Assembly: GCA_000750105.3 (NCBI GenBank)
Contig: JPHH03000011.1
Location: 620,001-684,000, forward strand
DNA length: 64,000 bases
Origin: Tolypocladium sp. Sup5 PDA-1
Lineage: Eukaryota > Ascomycota > Sordariomycetes > Hypocreales > Ophiocordycipitaceae
Reading direction: 5' to 3'
The notes under the pieces are model-generated. The model saw only the letters and a list, made by a program, of their open reading frames with translations. It was not told the DNA's origin and did no database searches. Each line of letters opens with the position of its first letter. Within the stretch, counting starts at the first letter, position 1. The position numbers were made by a program, and so were the translations under genes. Below are positions 1 to 10,544 of the stretch, one piece after another.

Positions 1-1060
1 CACTCCCAATCGATAATTCCCGTGACGTTGAAATGCTCATCCACCAAAATATGATCTCCCTTGTCGTCTGCGTGCTTCAGATAGAATTCCTCGTTATTCT
101 GCGCCGAAGGCAACACAAGCGGGACCAAATCAATGAGAAATCGGTGGATTAGGTAGGCATCCACTGCTTGCTGCGAGTAGATCTCCTCTCGAACAATCAA
201 ATCCAAGATCTGCCGGAGTGAAGACATATGATACTCTTCCAAAGAAGAGAAGGGCCCAGTAGTGCGCATCTCGGATTATACAAAGTTAGTGAGTGATTCT
301 CGAGCAAATGCGCCGACCTGAGATCCGCCCGGGCTATCGAGGGAGCCGAGAAGGTGAAAAGGGTATTTGCGAAGCTCAATAAACGTATCCGCGAGCTGGT
401 TCATAACCTTCTTCCTTTGTTGCTGAGTTGCCGTGGACCATCTCAAAGACTTGCCCGGTAACTTCTCCATCAGAATGAAACCGACTCCCACAGGATTGTC
501 TGGGTCCTCAAGTGCGAAATCGTAAACTTTTGGAGCAGGCACTCTAGTCTGCCCAAGAAACATGAGGGTTGCAACCTCACTCTGGATGATGTAATCTCGC
601 AGTGCTGCCGGAGGCGATGTAGCATTGAACCTGCGGATGCGGGCGATCCATGTAATTCCATCATCAAAACGAACTTCAATATGATAGTTCATACCTCCCA
701 TCACAGAACTTCGTGTCGCTCTGTCATACTGAAGCAGGGGGGTAGAACAGGGTATGCCTTGGCGTAAATGACTGGCTCGGGCCTCAAGGGCACGAGTATT
801 GATCTTGTCGATCAGCTTTGTGAGCTCACGCTCTTCAGCCTCTCGGGCCGCAGGATCGTAGGCATCTGCATCCTGCCAATTCACGAGTTAGCGAGCACAT
901 GCGCCAAGTGAGGAACCAAACTAACCTCCCACCGGGGGCAGCTGTGAAGCTCAGGTTGAAGATGGTTGGAACATAGGTGGCGGTTGCAAAGCACGCAATC
1001 GCCGAGAGTGCGGACAGCCGGTCTGCGGCAGCTCTCAAAATCACATGTCCACAAAGGCAT
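1..1060 (-). pseudogene. AN1 zinc-finger plus aminoglycoside-phosphotransferase-like protein, interrupted by an in-frame stop; 3' end outside window
   Basis: Exon 1 runs 1060-926 and exon 2 starts at 872, after a 53-nt intron. Residues 6-41 match the AN1 zinc-finger pattern exactly: C6-x4-C11-x10-C22-x2-C25-x4-C30-x2-H33-x5-H39-x-C41. After it come the MGGMNYH and LPGKSLRW stretches typical of fungal APH/choline-kinase-like phosphotransferases. The frame meets TAA at 278-276 after 243 codons. It then stays open in the same frame to the window edge, including HILVDEHFNVTGIIDWE, the usual APH catalytic and metal-binding region. The TAA most simply derives from CAA (Gln). No good intron removes it: the only short GT..AG option (about 48 nt) would delete the family-like GAFARES segment and has a poor donor. 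So it is either a recent pseudogene or a sequencing error. Fungal members are usually of unknown substrate. Confidence 0.75.
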
Positions 1061-1782
1061 TGTCGAAAAGTCTTTGCAGAGTGCCAAAGAGGGGAGAAGG
1101 AGCTCTGTCAATGGAAGATAAATGCGGACCTTAATGACAGGCTTTCGGCCAAATATCAGTCCATGACGTATGGCGCGACTCTGGCGGTTAGCCTCTGAGG
1201 ACAGGGTAGTTCCGCGAGATCGGATTATTGCCGGTCCAAGGGCACGGCCAGCACGAATCACGACGTTGAGAATCGGGGCGAGGAAAAGGGGCAATAACGG
1301 TGTGAAACTATTAACGGCAAGAGAAAACTAGCTAGGTGACTCATTCCAACCAACCCACCAATCACGAATTATTGTTGGGCCGCCTGCTCAAATGGCCCCG
1401 TTGAATCATGGAGGCAGGAAACCAGGCCCTCACACACACGACGAGCCGGCAAAGGGTAAATGGATAAACGGAATCATGAAAGGAGTAGCATGTAAGCGAG
1501 ATGGAATCGCTTTTATAAATCATAGGATATGACTAGGCCTGCAACCACGATACGTCGTCTTTCTTCCCACGCGAAAAGTATCATGGACATCCCTTGTCCA
1601 TGCATCGAATTATATCACGTATGTCTTATGAATAGAAAATCAAATCTACCCATTGTACCGTTGTACGGAGTAGTTGTTTTTGGATTTCGGCACATACTGG
1701 AAATCAGAAGTGCGAGTGTATCTCTACGACATTTAGCTTGGATTTCAAACTACAAAGTCGCCTACACCATAGAATCCATCGT
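1061..1782. other. intergenic region
   Basis: This is the promoter side of the phosphotransferase gene (read leftward) and the 3' flank of the C2H2 regulator. Short open frames here show no family likeness or coding bias. One TACGGAGTA nonamer lies at 1664-1672. Nothing else is supported. Confidence 0.6.
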
Positions 1783-3384
1783 TCATGCCATCAGGCTTCC
1801 AACCAAGTTCTGAACCGCGAGGTCGTCTGCGGGAAGTCGTTGTGCAATCTGCAACAGCATCATCTTCGCCGAGCCCCTCAAGAACCAGCCGCCGCAACGC
1901 TCGGCTCGCTTGACCAACGACGCTGCCCAATGCGCCAGCACCACGAGGGCGGCCGGGCTGTGGCGCGAAACCAAGTGGATGAAGTGATCCGGTACCTTGG
2001 TCACCCACGTCGCCATACCCGACCACGCCGCTCCCACCTCTTCGGACGCAAAGCTGATGTCACAGCATTCAACCAAAGCGGCAATGGCCGACAGCATGGC
2101 CAAGACGTCCCGGGCATTCTTCGGTTTTCCGAACGTCTCTGCCATGCGATAAGGGAGCGCACGAAGACGGGCGAGTATCTCAGTAGAAGAAAATGCGCCG
2201 AAGCTTTCAGTATCTGATGAGCTCCTCATTTCCAGTATTCTTCTCGTCTGAGCCAATGTTTCCTCTTGATGATCGTCATCATCACTCTGGACGCCGCCGG
2301 GATAAAGCGCAAAGTCGGGGACGAAGAAGGCCCGAACGGTTGTCATGAAGGACTGCGGATGAAAAGGGGCCGCCGACTCCGAAATGATGCCTTGATCGGG
2401 CGTGGATTCAGCCAACGCCCAGTATGCACAACGTAGCACGCATCTTAATTGCCCGCCTGCCTTCTCAGCCTCCTCTTCGACCCCGGTGGCCACCACGCCC
2501 AAACCACGCTTTGTTATCTTTTCCCATCCGGCGGAGAATTCTGAAAAGAATTGCTCCGATCGCTTGCGGTGGGCCTGCTCGATCGTTGTGTCGTCCGCAA
2601 GCGCGGCCAAATGACACGCGGAGATGGCTAGCAAACCGCACATCAGCCATCGCCGCCGCAGGGCTTGGAAAACAACGTCCGTCTGCCAGTAGTGCGTTGC
2701 GGGGCGTGGGTGTTCGGCACCAGGAAGCGTGAGACTCGTCGAGGTGGTGAAATGGTGAAAATATGCCAGCGTTTCCAGGTCAAGGTTGACTGGAGATGAC
2801 CCGGGAGGGGCCCTGGGGGAGGTTGGCACTCGTGGTGGTGGTGTCGCCGTGTCCGTGTCATGTACTTGCTCATTGCGCCCTGGCCCAACATGCCATTCAT
2901 CATCATATCTTTCATCATCATCATCATCATCTGTGGCGGTGGCCAGCGGCGAGGAAGTGACCTCGAAATACCTGAGTTTGGTGCCGCGGAAGAATGTCTG
3001 AAGCTTCACCGGACGGGCGAAGGAGGAAGAATCGGGATGCTCCCTGAGGCCATGGGCCTCGCCAAGGTGACGTCTCATGCGCTTGGAACTGGCACAGAGA
3101 TTTCCACACCCAGGCGTCGTACAGCGGTAGCCGGAGATGATGGGTAGAGCATCGATGGGCGGGGAAGCCGGGGTGGGCAGGGGCACATGGTGTGGCTCGA
3201 AAAGGTCGAGCTGAGCGATAGAGGACAGTAAACGCTGTCTCTCACCGCGGTAGATCTTGTGTCCGAGCAAGTGGCTCTGCAGCGCGCTTTTCTGAATGGC
3301 GTACTGGCATTCTCGACAGATCAACACGCCGTACCTCGCGTCGTACTCGAGCAGATCGCGTGGGCCGAGTCTTATGGCCGGCAT
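1783..3384 (-). CDS. C2H2-type fungal transcription regulator (533 aa)
   Basis: Single exon. The first true ATG is at 3384; the longer open frame upstream has no ATG. Residues 23-42 form one C2H2 finger (C23, C26, H38, H42) of the kind seen in fungal DUF3505/OrsD-like proteins. Residues 88-111 form a second (C88, C93, H106, H111). An aspartate-rich acidic patch follows near residue 150. The C-terminal half carries the helical segment typical of fungal Upc2-like regulators (NLDLETLAYFHHF, then AISACHLAAL). This points to a nuclear DNA-binding regulator. It lies on the same strand as the methyltransferase and monooxygenase genes to its right and may control them; that is inference. The targets are unknown. 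Confidence 0.8.
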   Translation of the reverse strand: MPAIRLGPRDLLEYDARYGVLICRECQYAIQKSALQSHLLGHKIYRGERQRLLSSIAQLDLFEPHHVPLPTPASPPIDALPIISGYRCTTPGCGNLCASSKRMRRHLGEAHGLREHPDSSSFARPVKLQTFFRGTKLRYFEVTSSPLATATDDDDDDERYDDEWHVGPGRNEQVHDTDTATPPPRVPTSPRAPPGSSPVNLDLETLAYFHHFTTSTSLTLPGAEHPRPATHYWQTDVVFQALRRRWLMCGLLAISACHLAALADDTTIEQAHRKRSEQFFSEFSAGWEKITKRGLGVVATGVEEEAEKAGGQLRCVLRCAYWALAESTPDQGIISESAAPFHPQSFMTTVRAFFVPDFALYPGGVQSDDDDHQEETLAQTRRILEMRSSSDTESFGAFSSTEILARLRALPYRMAETFGKPKNARDVLAMLSAIAALVECCDISFASEEVGAAWSGMATWVTKVPDHFIHLVSRHSPAALVVLAHWAASLVKRAERCGGWFLRGSAKMMLLQIAQRLPADDLAVQNLVGSLMA

Positions 3385-4751
3385 GGCACTTGACCGTGAT
3401 GGTGATGGTGATGATGATGTCAGGTAATTACATATGTTATCGGGTTTGAAAAGGTGCTGACGAAATGAAACCACCAACTCGACAGCATGCCCCTAGTATC
3501 TACTAGAATGTGTTTCCATGTGGAAATGCCACCTGTTTTGGTAGGCACACTCCACCACCCTTGGTGGCATTTCCACACAGCACAGCACCACAGCGCAAGG
3601 CATCAACTTTCCCCGGCGTTCACCGCCTTCCCAAATCAAGCACCAATCTTCATCGCCTTTGTTCCACCCTGTCTCACCGCCTGCTCAAGGAGAAATGCAC
3701 TCTGCTGACTATTCCAAATCCTTTCCGCCTACCATATACAGGGTCCTCTTTCACCGCCTGCTAGTCTGAGCGATAGAACCTGTCACCGCCTACCCAAAGT
3801 ATGACTCAACTCAGTACGGAGTAGGGGAACCCTTTTCCCGGTTGTACATCTGTCCACCATTGACGAACCAGCATTGTTTTACCATCAGGGCACCGCAACC
3901 TCCAGAGCCGATGGGCCAAGTCGATGCACAGTATATAGACTATTTAATGGAACAATACGCGCGTGAGTGCTGTATGCGCGGCTCGTAAAGCCAGTGATAC
4001 AACTTGTGTCATAGACCTGATGCCCCTTTATACTGGGCAGGTTATCTTGGTCCAAGTGATGTTTATGCGCAATCACGCCCCGAGGCGTTCGTCCTCTCCA
4101 ACGCCGACGGGATAGCGCACTGCACCCGGTCGCCGCAATGGCCGAGAGTATGCTGCGCAGGGCGCCGGACTAGGCAGATAGGTGATGGCCGATGCCATCG
4201 TCAAGCTACTGCTCGCGACCGAGGGCGTCGAAGCCGATTTTCCCACGGGGTTTTTCCAGTGTCGTGACGCGAGGGGCGTCGCATAGTAGTCTTAAAAATA
4301 GGAAGCACGTCAAGTCATGTCCATATTCGTTCCTCAATGGTGTGAGCTTTGCTCTACATGTAAACGTCCGCGGAAACGGCTACAAATGTTTGTTGCTATG
4401 CGAGGCAAATAGGTCGTTGACCACTGACTGCGTGTAAAGCAGCACGTGAGTGGTCAAAGAATCGCCATCATCGTGAATGCGCGCCAGGCGTAAAGCAGCA
4501 CAAAGACACTGCTCAAACGTGTGCGATACGCCCGAAGGAAAATCGATGCTGGACGTTTGTTATCATGCCGACTTTATGCCGGATTCCTCGTTTCACATGC
4601 AGGTCTTGTTGGGTGATTGCTTCCTCCTTATCCTCTTCATCCCACCCGTCAAGTGCGGTAAGTCATTCATCTCCAACCCACTCATCGCCATGCCCCTTCC
4701 CGTGTCACCGGCATCCATAGCCCGTCCGTGTTTAATGCCCATGATCCATCG
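3385..4751. other. intergenic region with repeated TCACCGCCT motif and a 14-bp inverted repeat
   Basis: This is the 5' flank of the regulator (read leftward) and the 3' flank of the methyltransferase. TCACCGCCT occurs exactly at 3620, 3674, 3751 and 3783, with a one-mismatch copy at 3650. A perfect 14-bp inverted repeat lies at 3520-3533 and 3563-3576. TACGGAGTA is at 3815-3823. No convincing gene lies in the remainder. Confidence 0.6.
3520..3576. repeat. 14-bp perfect inverted repeat with 29-nt spacer
   Basis: The arm GTGGAAATGCCACC (3520-3533) pairs perfectly with GGTGGCATTTCCAC (3563-3576). It lies about 135 bp upstream of the regulator ATG at 3384, so it could be a promoter element or a 5'-UTR hairpin. 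Function is unknown. Confidence 0.7.
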
Positions 4752-5979
4752 CTAGGTCGCATACTCTGCCGGCTTCTGCGCATACCAAAAGTAATAGTTA
4801 AAGTACCGGTGAACGTTGGGATCCTCCAGTGCCTTGCGCGCCATGGCCAGGTCCACCTGCACCTCGGCGGGATCCAGCCCCAGCGCCTCAAACGGCCGCC
4901 CCGCAAACGTCGAGATGAACTGGAGCACCGCCGTCTTCTGGTATAGGCCAATGAGACGCATCGTCTTGTCCTTGGCCCACACGCCGATGGGCACCTTGAG
5001 CACCTTGCAGTGGACGTTGGTGAAGCCCGCGTCGCGCAGGAGGGGCTCGAGACGCGCCGCGATAGTGGTGCTCATGCCGAACTTCTGGTAGGCCTTCTCG
5101 GCCGTCTGGTAGAGCTTCTTGAAGGGGTCGTCGCCGGGCATGGTGTCGTCGTCGCAGCTGGGCATGCCGTGGAGCTCGTGGAACTCGATCCAGCCGCCGG
5201 GGCGCAGGCTCCTAGATTCTCAGTTAGACGGAATACGGAACGTGCAAGAGGCCATCCGAGTGAGGAGTGAGTATGAGAATAAACACTTACTCGTACGCGT
5301 GATCTAGGACGAGGCCTATGTCCTTGAGGATAAGCGCCATGAAGCGAAAGTGCACGAGGTCAACGTTCCTCACGAGCCAGTCCTGCTCGCAGTCGTCGAC
5401 TAGGAACTCGATATTCGGGGGCACCCACAGCGGCTGAATAGGCGTCAGGTCGATACCGCAGACTCGCGCGCTGGTATACCTATCGCCAACTACAAGAGTC
5501 AGCAACCTTCGACGCTCATGAGGTGCTCTATATGAGCCAACCTTCAATTGCCCAGATGCCTGTCCCAGCGTTAGTGTGAACTCGGCCCGTATCATGAAGG
5601 GTCACTGACCCGTCCCCGTCCCGATATCTAGGATAGACTGCGGATTGTCCCCTACGGGCGAGTAAAACAGCGTCCCGTTCGTTAGCTCCATGAGCATGGC
5701 GTGCTTCATGTCCTCGCGGTCCTGCTCCTGGTCGTCGTTGGGGATCGGGTACCGCCCATTCTTGAAGCAGTGATACCGCCTCCCGCGCTCGTACGTGCAC
5801 GCGTACACGCTCGACGTGACGCTCGTGGACCCGTCGAAGGGGTCCTCGGTCAGGTCGAACTCGTCGTCGTCCCCGGCTTGGCTGGCCACCTCAATGGTCG
5901 GCGCCTCGGTCGCCACCGCCGTGGAAGACGGCCTGGCCTGCCGCTGAGGCCCGCTGGTGTCATGGGGAGGCGGCGCCAT
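4752..5979 (-). CDS. LaeA-like SAM-dependent methyltransferase (348 aa, 4 exons)
   Basis: Exons are 5979-5610, 5559-5542, 5489-5291 and 5211-4752; all splice sites keep frame. The start is the ATG at 5979, because the open frame three codons upstream begins with TTG. The class I methyltransferase signature LDIGTGTG sits at the exon 1/2 junction and is followed by IWAIE. Then come the family blocks IDLTPIQP, WVPPNIEF and DLVHFR, and SLRPGGWIEF after the third intron. This order is typical of the fungal LaeA/TAM-domain group, which methylates small molecules or acts in secondary-metabolism control. Exon 2 is only 18 nt. The gene is codirectional with the FAD monooxygenase to its right. Substrate cannot be told from sequence. 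Confidence 0.88.
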
Positions 5980-6686
5980 GTCGAACAAGGGTTATGATGG
6001 TCAATCGTGACGAGGTCTGATTGTGTGTCGCGGTCGATGATGGCCGCACAAGGACCTGACCAGGGTCTTGATGGGGGAGAGAATGGTAGCCCTTGTAAAG
6101 TTCCAAGGTTGCGCTCCTCGGCGGAGTGTGAAAACGTGCGTCAGGCTCGTGTCCCCTCAACGACACAACGGGCTCATTGACTCGGAAAAGGCCATATGGA
6201 CCAAGTTGTGGACAGTGAACAGTGGAGGAAGAGCGCGCCATCCTCGCCTACAGTTGTTTCGCTGCCTTTCGGGCTGTCATTTGTTGACAAAAAAAAACAA
6301 AAAAAGTCCCAAGAGGCTGTCTCTCAACCCGGTTCCGTTTTCCCGCCGTGCCGCCCTCTTACAGTCCCCACATCACGGGCTTCTGTGACTCGAGGACCCC
6401 CGGACACATGCAGCCCATCATAGCATCTGGTACGGGCGGTGCGTCTGAAGAGTTGGTGTCCATCAAAAGTTGGCCCAGGATCAGATATGCCGCCCCAAAA
6501 TGACAGGTCACCCATACATTGAGCCAACTGCGGGAGCTTGGGCATGTGGTGGCGTTAGTTTAAAAGACGGGCAACCCGCCGCTACGTGAATGCAACTGCT
6601 TCTTGCATCTCGGGCTATAATATTGTATATTCCGTAACGCTAGTAGTGCTTCTAGCCTGCACTTAGACGCCATCCTCGCCCAAAAC
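5980..6686. other. intergenic region
   Basis: This lies between the monooxygenase 3' end and the methyltransferase start, about 700 bp. It includes an A-rich tract near 6287-6305 on the plus strand. No gene or repeat of note is seen. Confidence 0.6.
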
Positions 6687-8106
6687 TCAAGCGCTTCTGC
6701 CGTGCCCTCGTGTCACCATGAGCATCTTCCGTATCGTTTCTAAATCAAACGACTTCTCCGCTTCTTGCAGCGACTGCCGCACTGCCTTGGCACCTCTCTC
6801 GACGACCTCATCGTCATAGTCCTGCATGACCTTCTCCGTGTCGGCGGCCCCGGCGTCGCGCAGCCGAACCAGGCCATCGACGTAATTGCACACGTCTGTG
6901 ATGCAATGCTGGAACCCTTGCCCGCGGTCTACAGTACGTTCATGCAGCCGTCAGCATCGTTAAAAACACACAAGCATTCACTTGCACCACACTGTGCCGA
7001 CTTACATATCAGCATGGGGTGCGCGGCGTCGCCCGCGAGCGTCGCCCGCCCGGAGAGGTTATCCCACGGCACGGGCACCCAGTACTTCATCTCGTCGATG
7101 AAGATGCGGCTCCCTTCTGGTGTCCAGTCTATGGCCGATTGGAATACCCCAGACAGGGCACAAGTCTTGCTCTTGATGTAGTCGAGCGCCGCCTGGTCCC
7201 TCAGGTGGACAGACTCGCCGCGCCATATCTTGACCCAAAACGTCGTCCACGTCGACTTGTCTTGGGGGTCATTAACCGCCATTGCTATTAGTATTAGTGT
7301 TTATTTAGCTTCTCTCGCGATACAGCGCCGGAGGAAGGTCGCCAACTTATAGGAGACGTACTGCCGACGGCCCCGACGGAGCTCGTCCCCATCACTAGCG
7401 CGGTAACGGGGTGCATCTTCACAATTGCATTCGTCTTATCTTCGTCCCCGTACCTCGTGATCCCCGTCGCGAACAGAAACCCAGACCGCTCGACGCGCGC
7501 CCGCTCGGCTCCTACTAGCAGCTCCTTCACCTTGGACGACGCCCCATCTACCCCGAGGACACTATGGGCCTCAAACGTCTCGCTGTCTCCAAACTCTAGT
7601 AGCACCCCGCCCTCAGTCTTGGACAATCGTGATATAGCTTTTTCCCACCGAATATCGACGCCGCGCGCGAGTACTCGGCGGAGCGCCTGGCGGCTCACCC
7701 GCCTTGCTCCAGGGGTCGCGCTCCTGAACAGGAGCTCCCCTGTGAGCGCATTGAAACACGGCAGGTTCTCCACGTCCTCGTTGAATTCTAGATGGGGGTT
7801 GCAAAATGCCTGGGGGAGATCAGCGAGGATGTCTTCTGGAAGCAGCTCCGAGAGTTTCGGCAGGGCCCAGTGGACGAGCATTGTCCAGTCCCGGCCCCGT
7901 GTTTCGAGGCCCGGGTCTTTGTCGAAAATGATGGCCCTGAAGCCGTTCTATGCGCGTCATGTCAGTTTCGAGAAGGCTTCGTCGCCTTTGGTGGCGCGAC
8001 GACTCACCTTTTGCAAGCCATGAGCGGCGAGAAGGCCCGTTAGTCCCGCTCCAATGATGGCTATCGTCGGCGAGTCCGGGGAGTTGGTGGTTATCTTGTA
8101 ACCCAT
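6687..8106 (-). CDS. FAD-dependent monooxygenase, salicylate/hydroxynicotinate hydroxylase-like (401 aa, 4 exons)
   Basis: Exons are 8106-8008, 7947-7362, 7284-7006 and 6928-6687. The N-terminal dinucleotide-binding motif is GAGLTGLL (GxGxxG, residues 19-24). The second FAD motif GDAAHPM begins at residue 313 and is followed by YRGQGFQHCITD, the isoalloxazine-contact region of group A aromatic hydroxylases. The length matches the family. It is expected to be a NAD(P)H-dependent hydroxylase acting on an aromatic or polyketide-like substrate. No membrane segment is visible. With the adjacent LaeA-like methyltransferase it looks like a tailoring pair. Confidence 0.85.
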
Positions 8107-9148
8107 GATATATAACTTGCAAAAATGTAAATGGGATCAAGAGAGCATGTATCCCCATCCACAAACGACATCTCGTGCGTACAAGAGGTGAGAAAACAAG
8201 GCCAGGTTCATGATCACGCCCTCGGCCAGTCCGCCACTACGAGGCCGAACATGGCCCACGAGCGCTACCCTGTCTGTCGATCGCATCAGCCCAGGATTCA
8301 AAAGTAGCGGACTTGGCGGGCACTTTTCTAAAGCCCTCATGCATGTCCCAGTCGACAATGACCCTGAGCGTCCAAACATATCTCGAGGCCTAGTTACGTA
8401 ATTCCCAGGGTATATCTCCTAGTGTACCAGGGGTTCACCGGCCAAAGTATGGTTGCGGGCGTCCTTGGTGCGTTTTGTCAATAGTCTGGAATGATATGTG
8501 ATATTTGCAGCCACGCGAGGCTGAGGCTGCCAGCCCGTCGTGACAAGCGTCGAGACCAGCGTTGAGGGGCGTAGGTTAGCCTGCATGGTATGCACTGCGT
8601 GGATATGGCGGCGAAACGACACTGTGAAAGCCAGCTCTTCTGCCTGTAACGGCTGTCGCCAAACTGCACTGGTCTGCGGTGAGCATTTGGGCTGCAGGAA
8701 TGACCAGGGGGCATCGAGTCTACGGCATCAAGTGGCATGTGCGGCCGAGGCCGAGGCCGAGGCCGCGGAAATGGATCGGCAGGCTCGGATACCCTGGCTT
8801 ACACCGATCCGACCCTACCCGTCATCAAGACGACTTCCCCGACCGCCAATATCATGCAAACTCAGCATCGGTAAACAACACGTCGCATCCTGGAAGCCAA
8901 AAGCATCACTGCGTTCGTCTGGCCCATGCAAAACGCCGTCCTCTCTTGCATGGTCGACCCTCGTTCCTTGTCCGTTCGTCAACAAGCACACGAGCTGACA
9001 AGGATCCCAGGTTGCGGTCAGACGCTGCGGCTACCGGACCGTGTACTACTCGTGCCTCATACTGTGCTTCAATGCCCTCGTCTTGAGTTTGTTCACGAGG
9101 CAGAGAAATGAGCTGATCAAGAAGAAGAAAGAGAGCATATCCATGGAA
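8107..9148. other. intergenic region
   Basis: About 1 kb between the monooxygenase start and the helicase fragment. Several short open frames exist on both strands but none shows a recognisable motif or continuation of the helicase. There is a GAGGCC-rich stretch near 8740-8765. Confidence 0.55.
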
Positions 9149-9623
9149 TTACTTTGCGAGGGGCTCCCAGAGGAGTTTGTCACTTACATCGACTACATTT
9201 GAGCAGGATATTGCAACAGCAAGACACGACAACGAGCAAGATTTGACGATCTGCTGTCTGGCGATAAAATTCGCCACCAAAGTGCCGCCGGGTAGGGAAG
9301 ATGACGAGGCTGTTTTGCCCGGCCAGGATGCGGTTGATGGCACTCCTCTGTTCATGGCGAAACTCGTCGTAGCCGAATTCCTCGGCGAGGATTTGACGTG
9401 CAAGTGTCAGGTATGGCCGATCGGAGTCGGTTGCGATAGTCGGAGGAGTTCCACTAGGTTTCTTGCGCTTGGCAGAGGTGGAATCCACTACGTCGGAAGC
9501 GTCGTCTCCGCCTTCGTCGTGGAGAATACCATTGTCTGCCCGCTTCCGTTTCTGTTTTTGGAGTAGCTCAGCGCTCTCAGTGGCGTCGTAGAGCTCGTCA
9601 ACGGAATGAAAGTCATGAGCCAT
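9149..9623 (-). pseudogene. 5' fragment of a RecQ-family DEAD-box helicase, truncated
   Basis: Reading leftward from an ATG at 9623, a charged lysine-rich N-terminus leads into ILAEEFGYDEFRHEQ and AINRILAG then LVIFPT. This is the start of a RecQ-type helicase core (Q motif followed by motif I, FPTGxGKS). Immediately after FPT the motif I residues GxGKS are lost: the frame continues FPTRRHFGGEF and stops at 9180. An alternative frame (PGGTLVANF, then SCLAVAIS and VVDVSD) keeps vague similarity to the next helicase segment, which suggests small indels. No later helicase motifs (DEAD/H, SAT, Q-R) are found downstream on that strand, so no ATPase activity is expected. It is probably a duplicated or transposed remnant. 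Confidence 0.6.
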
Positions 9624-10544
9624 CTTGAGGTAATGCTGGATGTCGTCGTGAAGAGAGGCTGGGTTTTGTTGTGGTGGAGGATGCACAGTCACACTCGTCG
9701 AAGCATGGCGCGCCCCAACACGCCAGAGGAGGGACGGCCCGGGGAGTGGAGCGCCAGTGGTGGGCCACAAAAACACCACTGCGGGTGGGGAAAGACAAAC
9801 GAATTCTACCAGCAGAATTCATACGGCAAAAGAAGGTGGGGTACGTCGTGGCAGGTACGCCGTGGCAGAAAACTACGGAACCATTGGTTCGTTGATCGTG
9901 CGGCAGAATACAGTGTCTGTTCCTACTGTGCATCGCTAATGTTCCGCGGGTACGGTCCGGTTCTGCTGGCAGAAAAATGCGTTCACGTGCACTTCGCGCC
10001 AGGCACCAAGGCACCTTCCCGAGTCGGTTCCACATGGAAGAAAATTACTACGGATTACAGTAAGCAAATGGTTGACGCTAAACCGCTTGCAGGCTTTGCT
10101 GGCAGTGCTACTTGGTACTTCGTACAACGGATTTAACGCATGGAACCGTACATGTGGTTCCGTACTGGAACGGCATATGAGGTTCCGAGTTGCTTATACG
10201 TGCGATTCAGTACATCGGTCCCGAATCCATCAAAGACTCCCTCCCATCGGCCAATTTAACGACCTGAAGGATTTAGGCACGCATATATCTTTGTTCACAT
10301 TTCCTGTCTGCTTTGAAATCCCCTTTGAAATTGTGTCATATGTTTGAAATCATGTCGCTGGTTTATTGCCGCTTCTTCTTCACTCGGATCAGACGCGCGT
10401 AGACATATTTAACCAAGGCAGTCCCCCAGCTGCTTTCTTCTTTCCATCGCCATCTACAAAACCATCCATCCATCAGACTCACCATCCCATCCCGCCCGCC
10501 CGCCCTTCCCTATCCACCCAGACAAACAAGAACCAGAAGAAAGT
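9624..10544. other. palindrome-rich intergenic region
   Basis: It contains a direct duplication of a 14-mer (9841-9854 and 9855-9868, one mismatch) and several GGAACC/GGTTCC half-site palindromes (near 9877-9892, 9946-9970 and 10140-10190). No gene is seen. The last 150 bp, rich in C and CA, form a typical fungal promoter/5' UTR for the dehydrogenase. Confidence 0.55.

Noticed and set aside
2860..2940. ATC trinucleotide run that could be called a microsatellite element
   Set aside because: It lies within the C2H2 regulator's coding sequence and encodes its aspartate run.
8540..9086. Plus-strand open frames of 135-152 codons between the monooxygenase and the helicase fragment
   Set aside because: They overlap each other in different frames, have repetitive Arg/Ala/Glu stretches and no recognisable motif.
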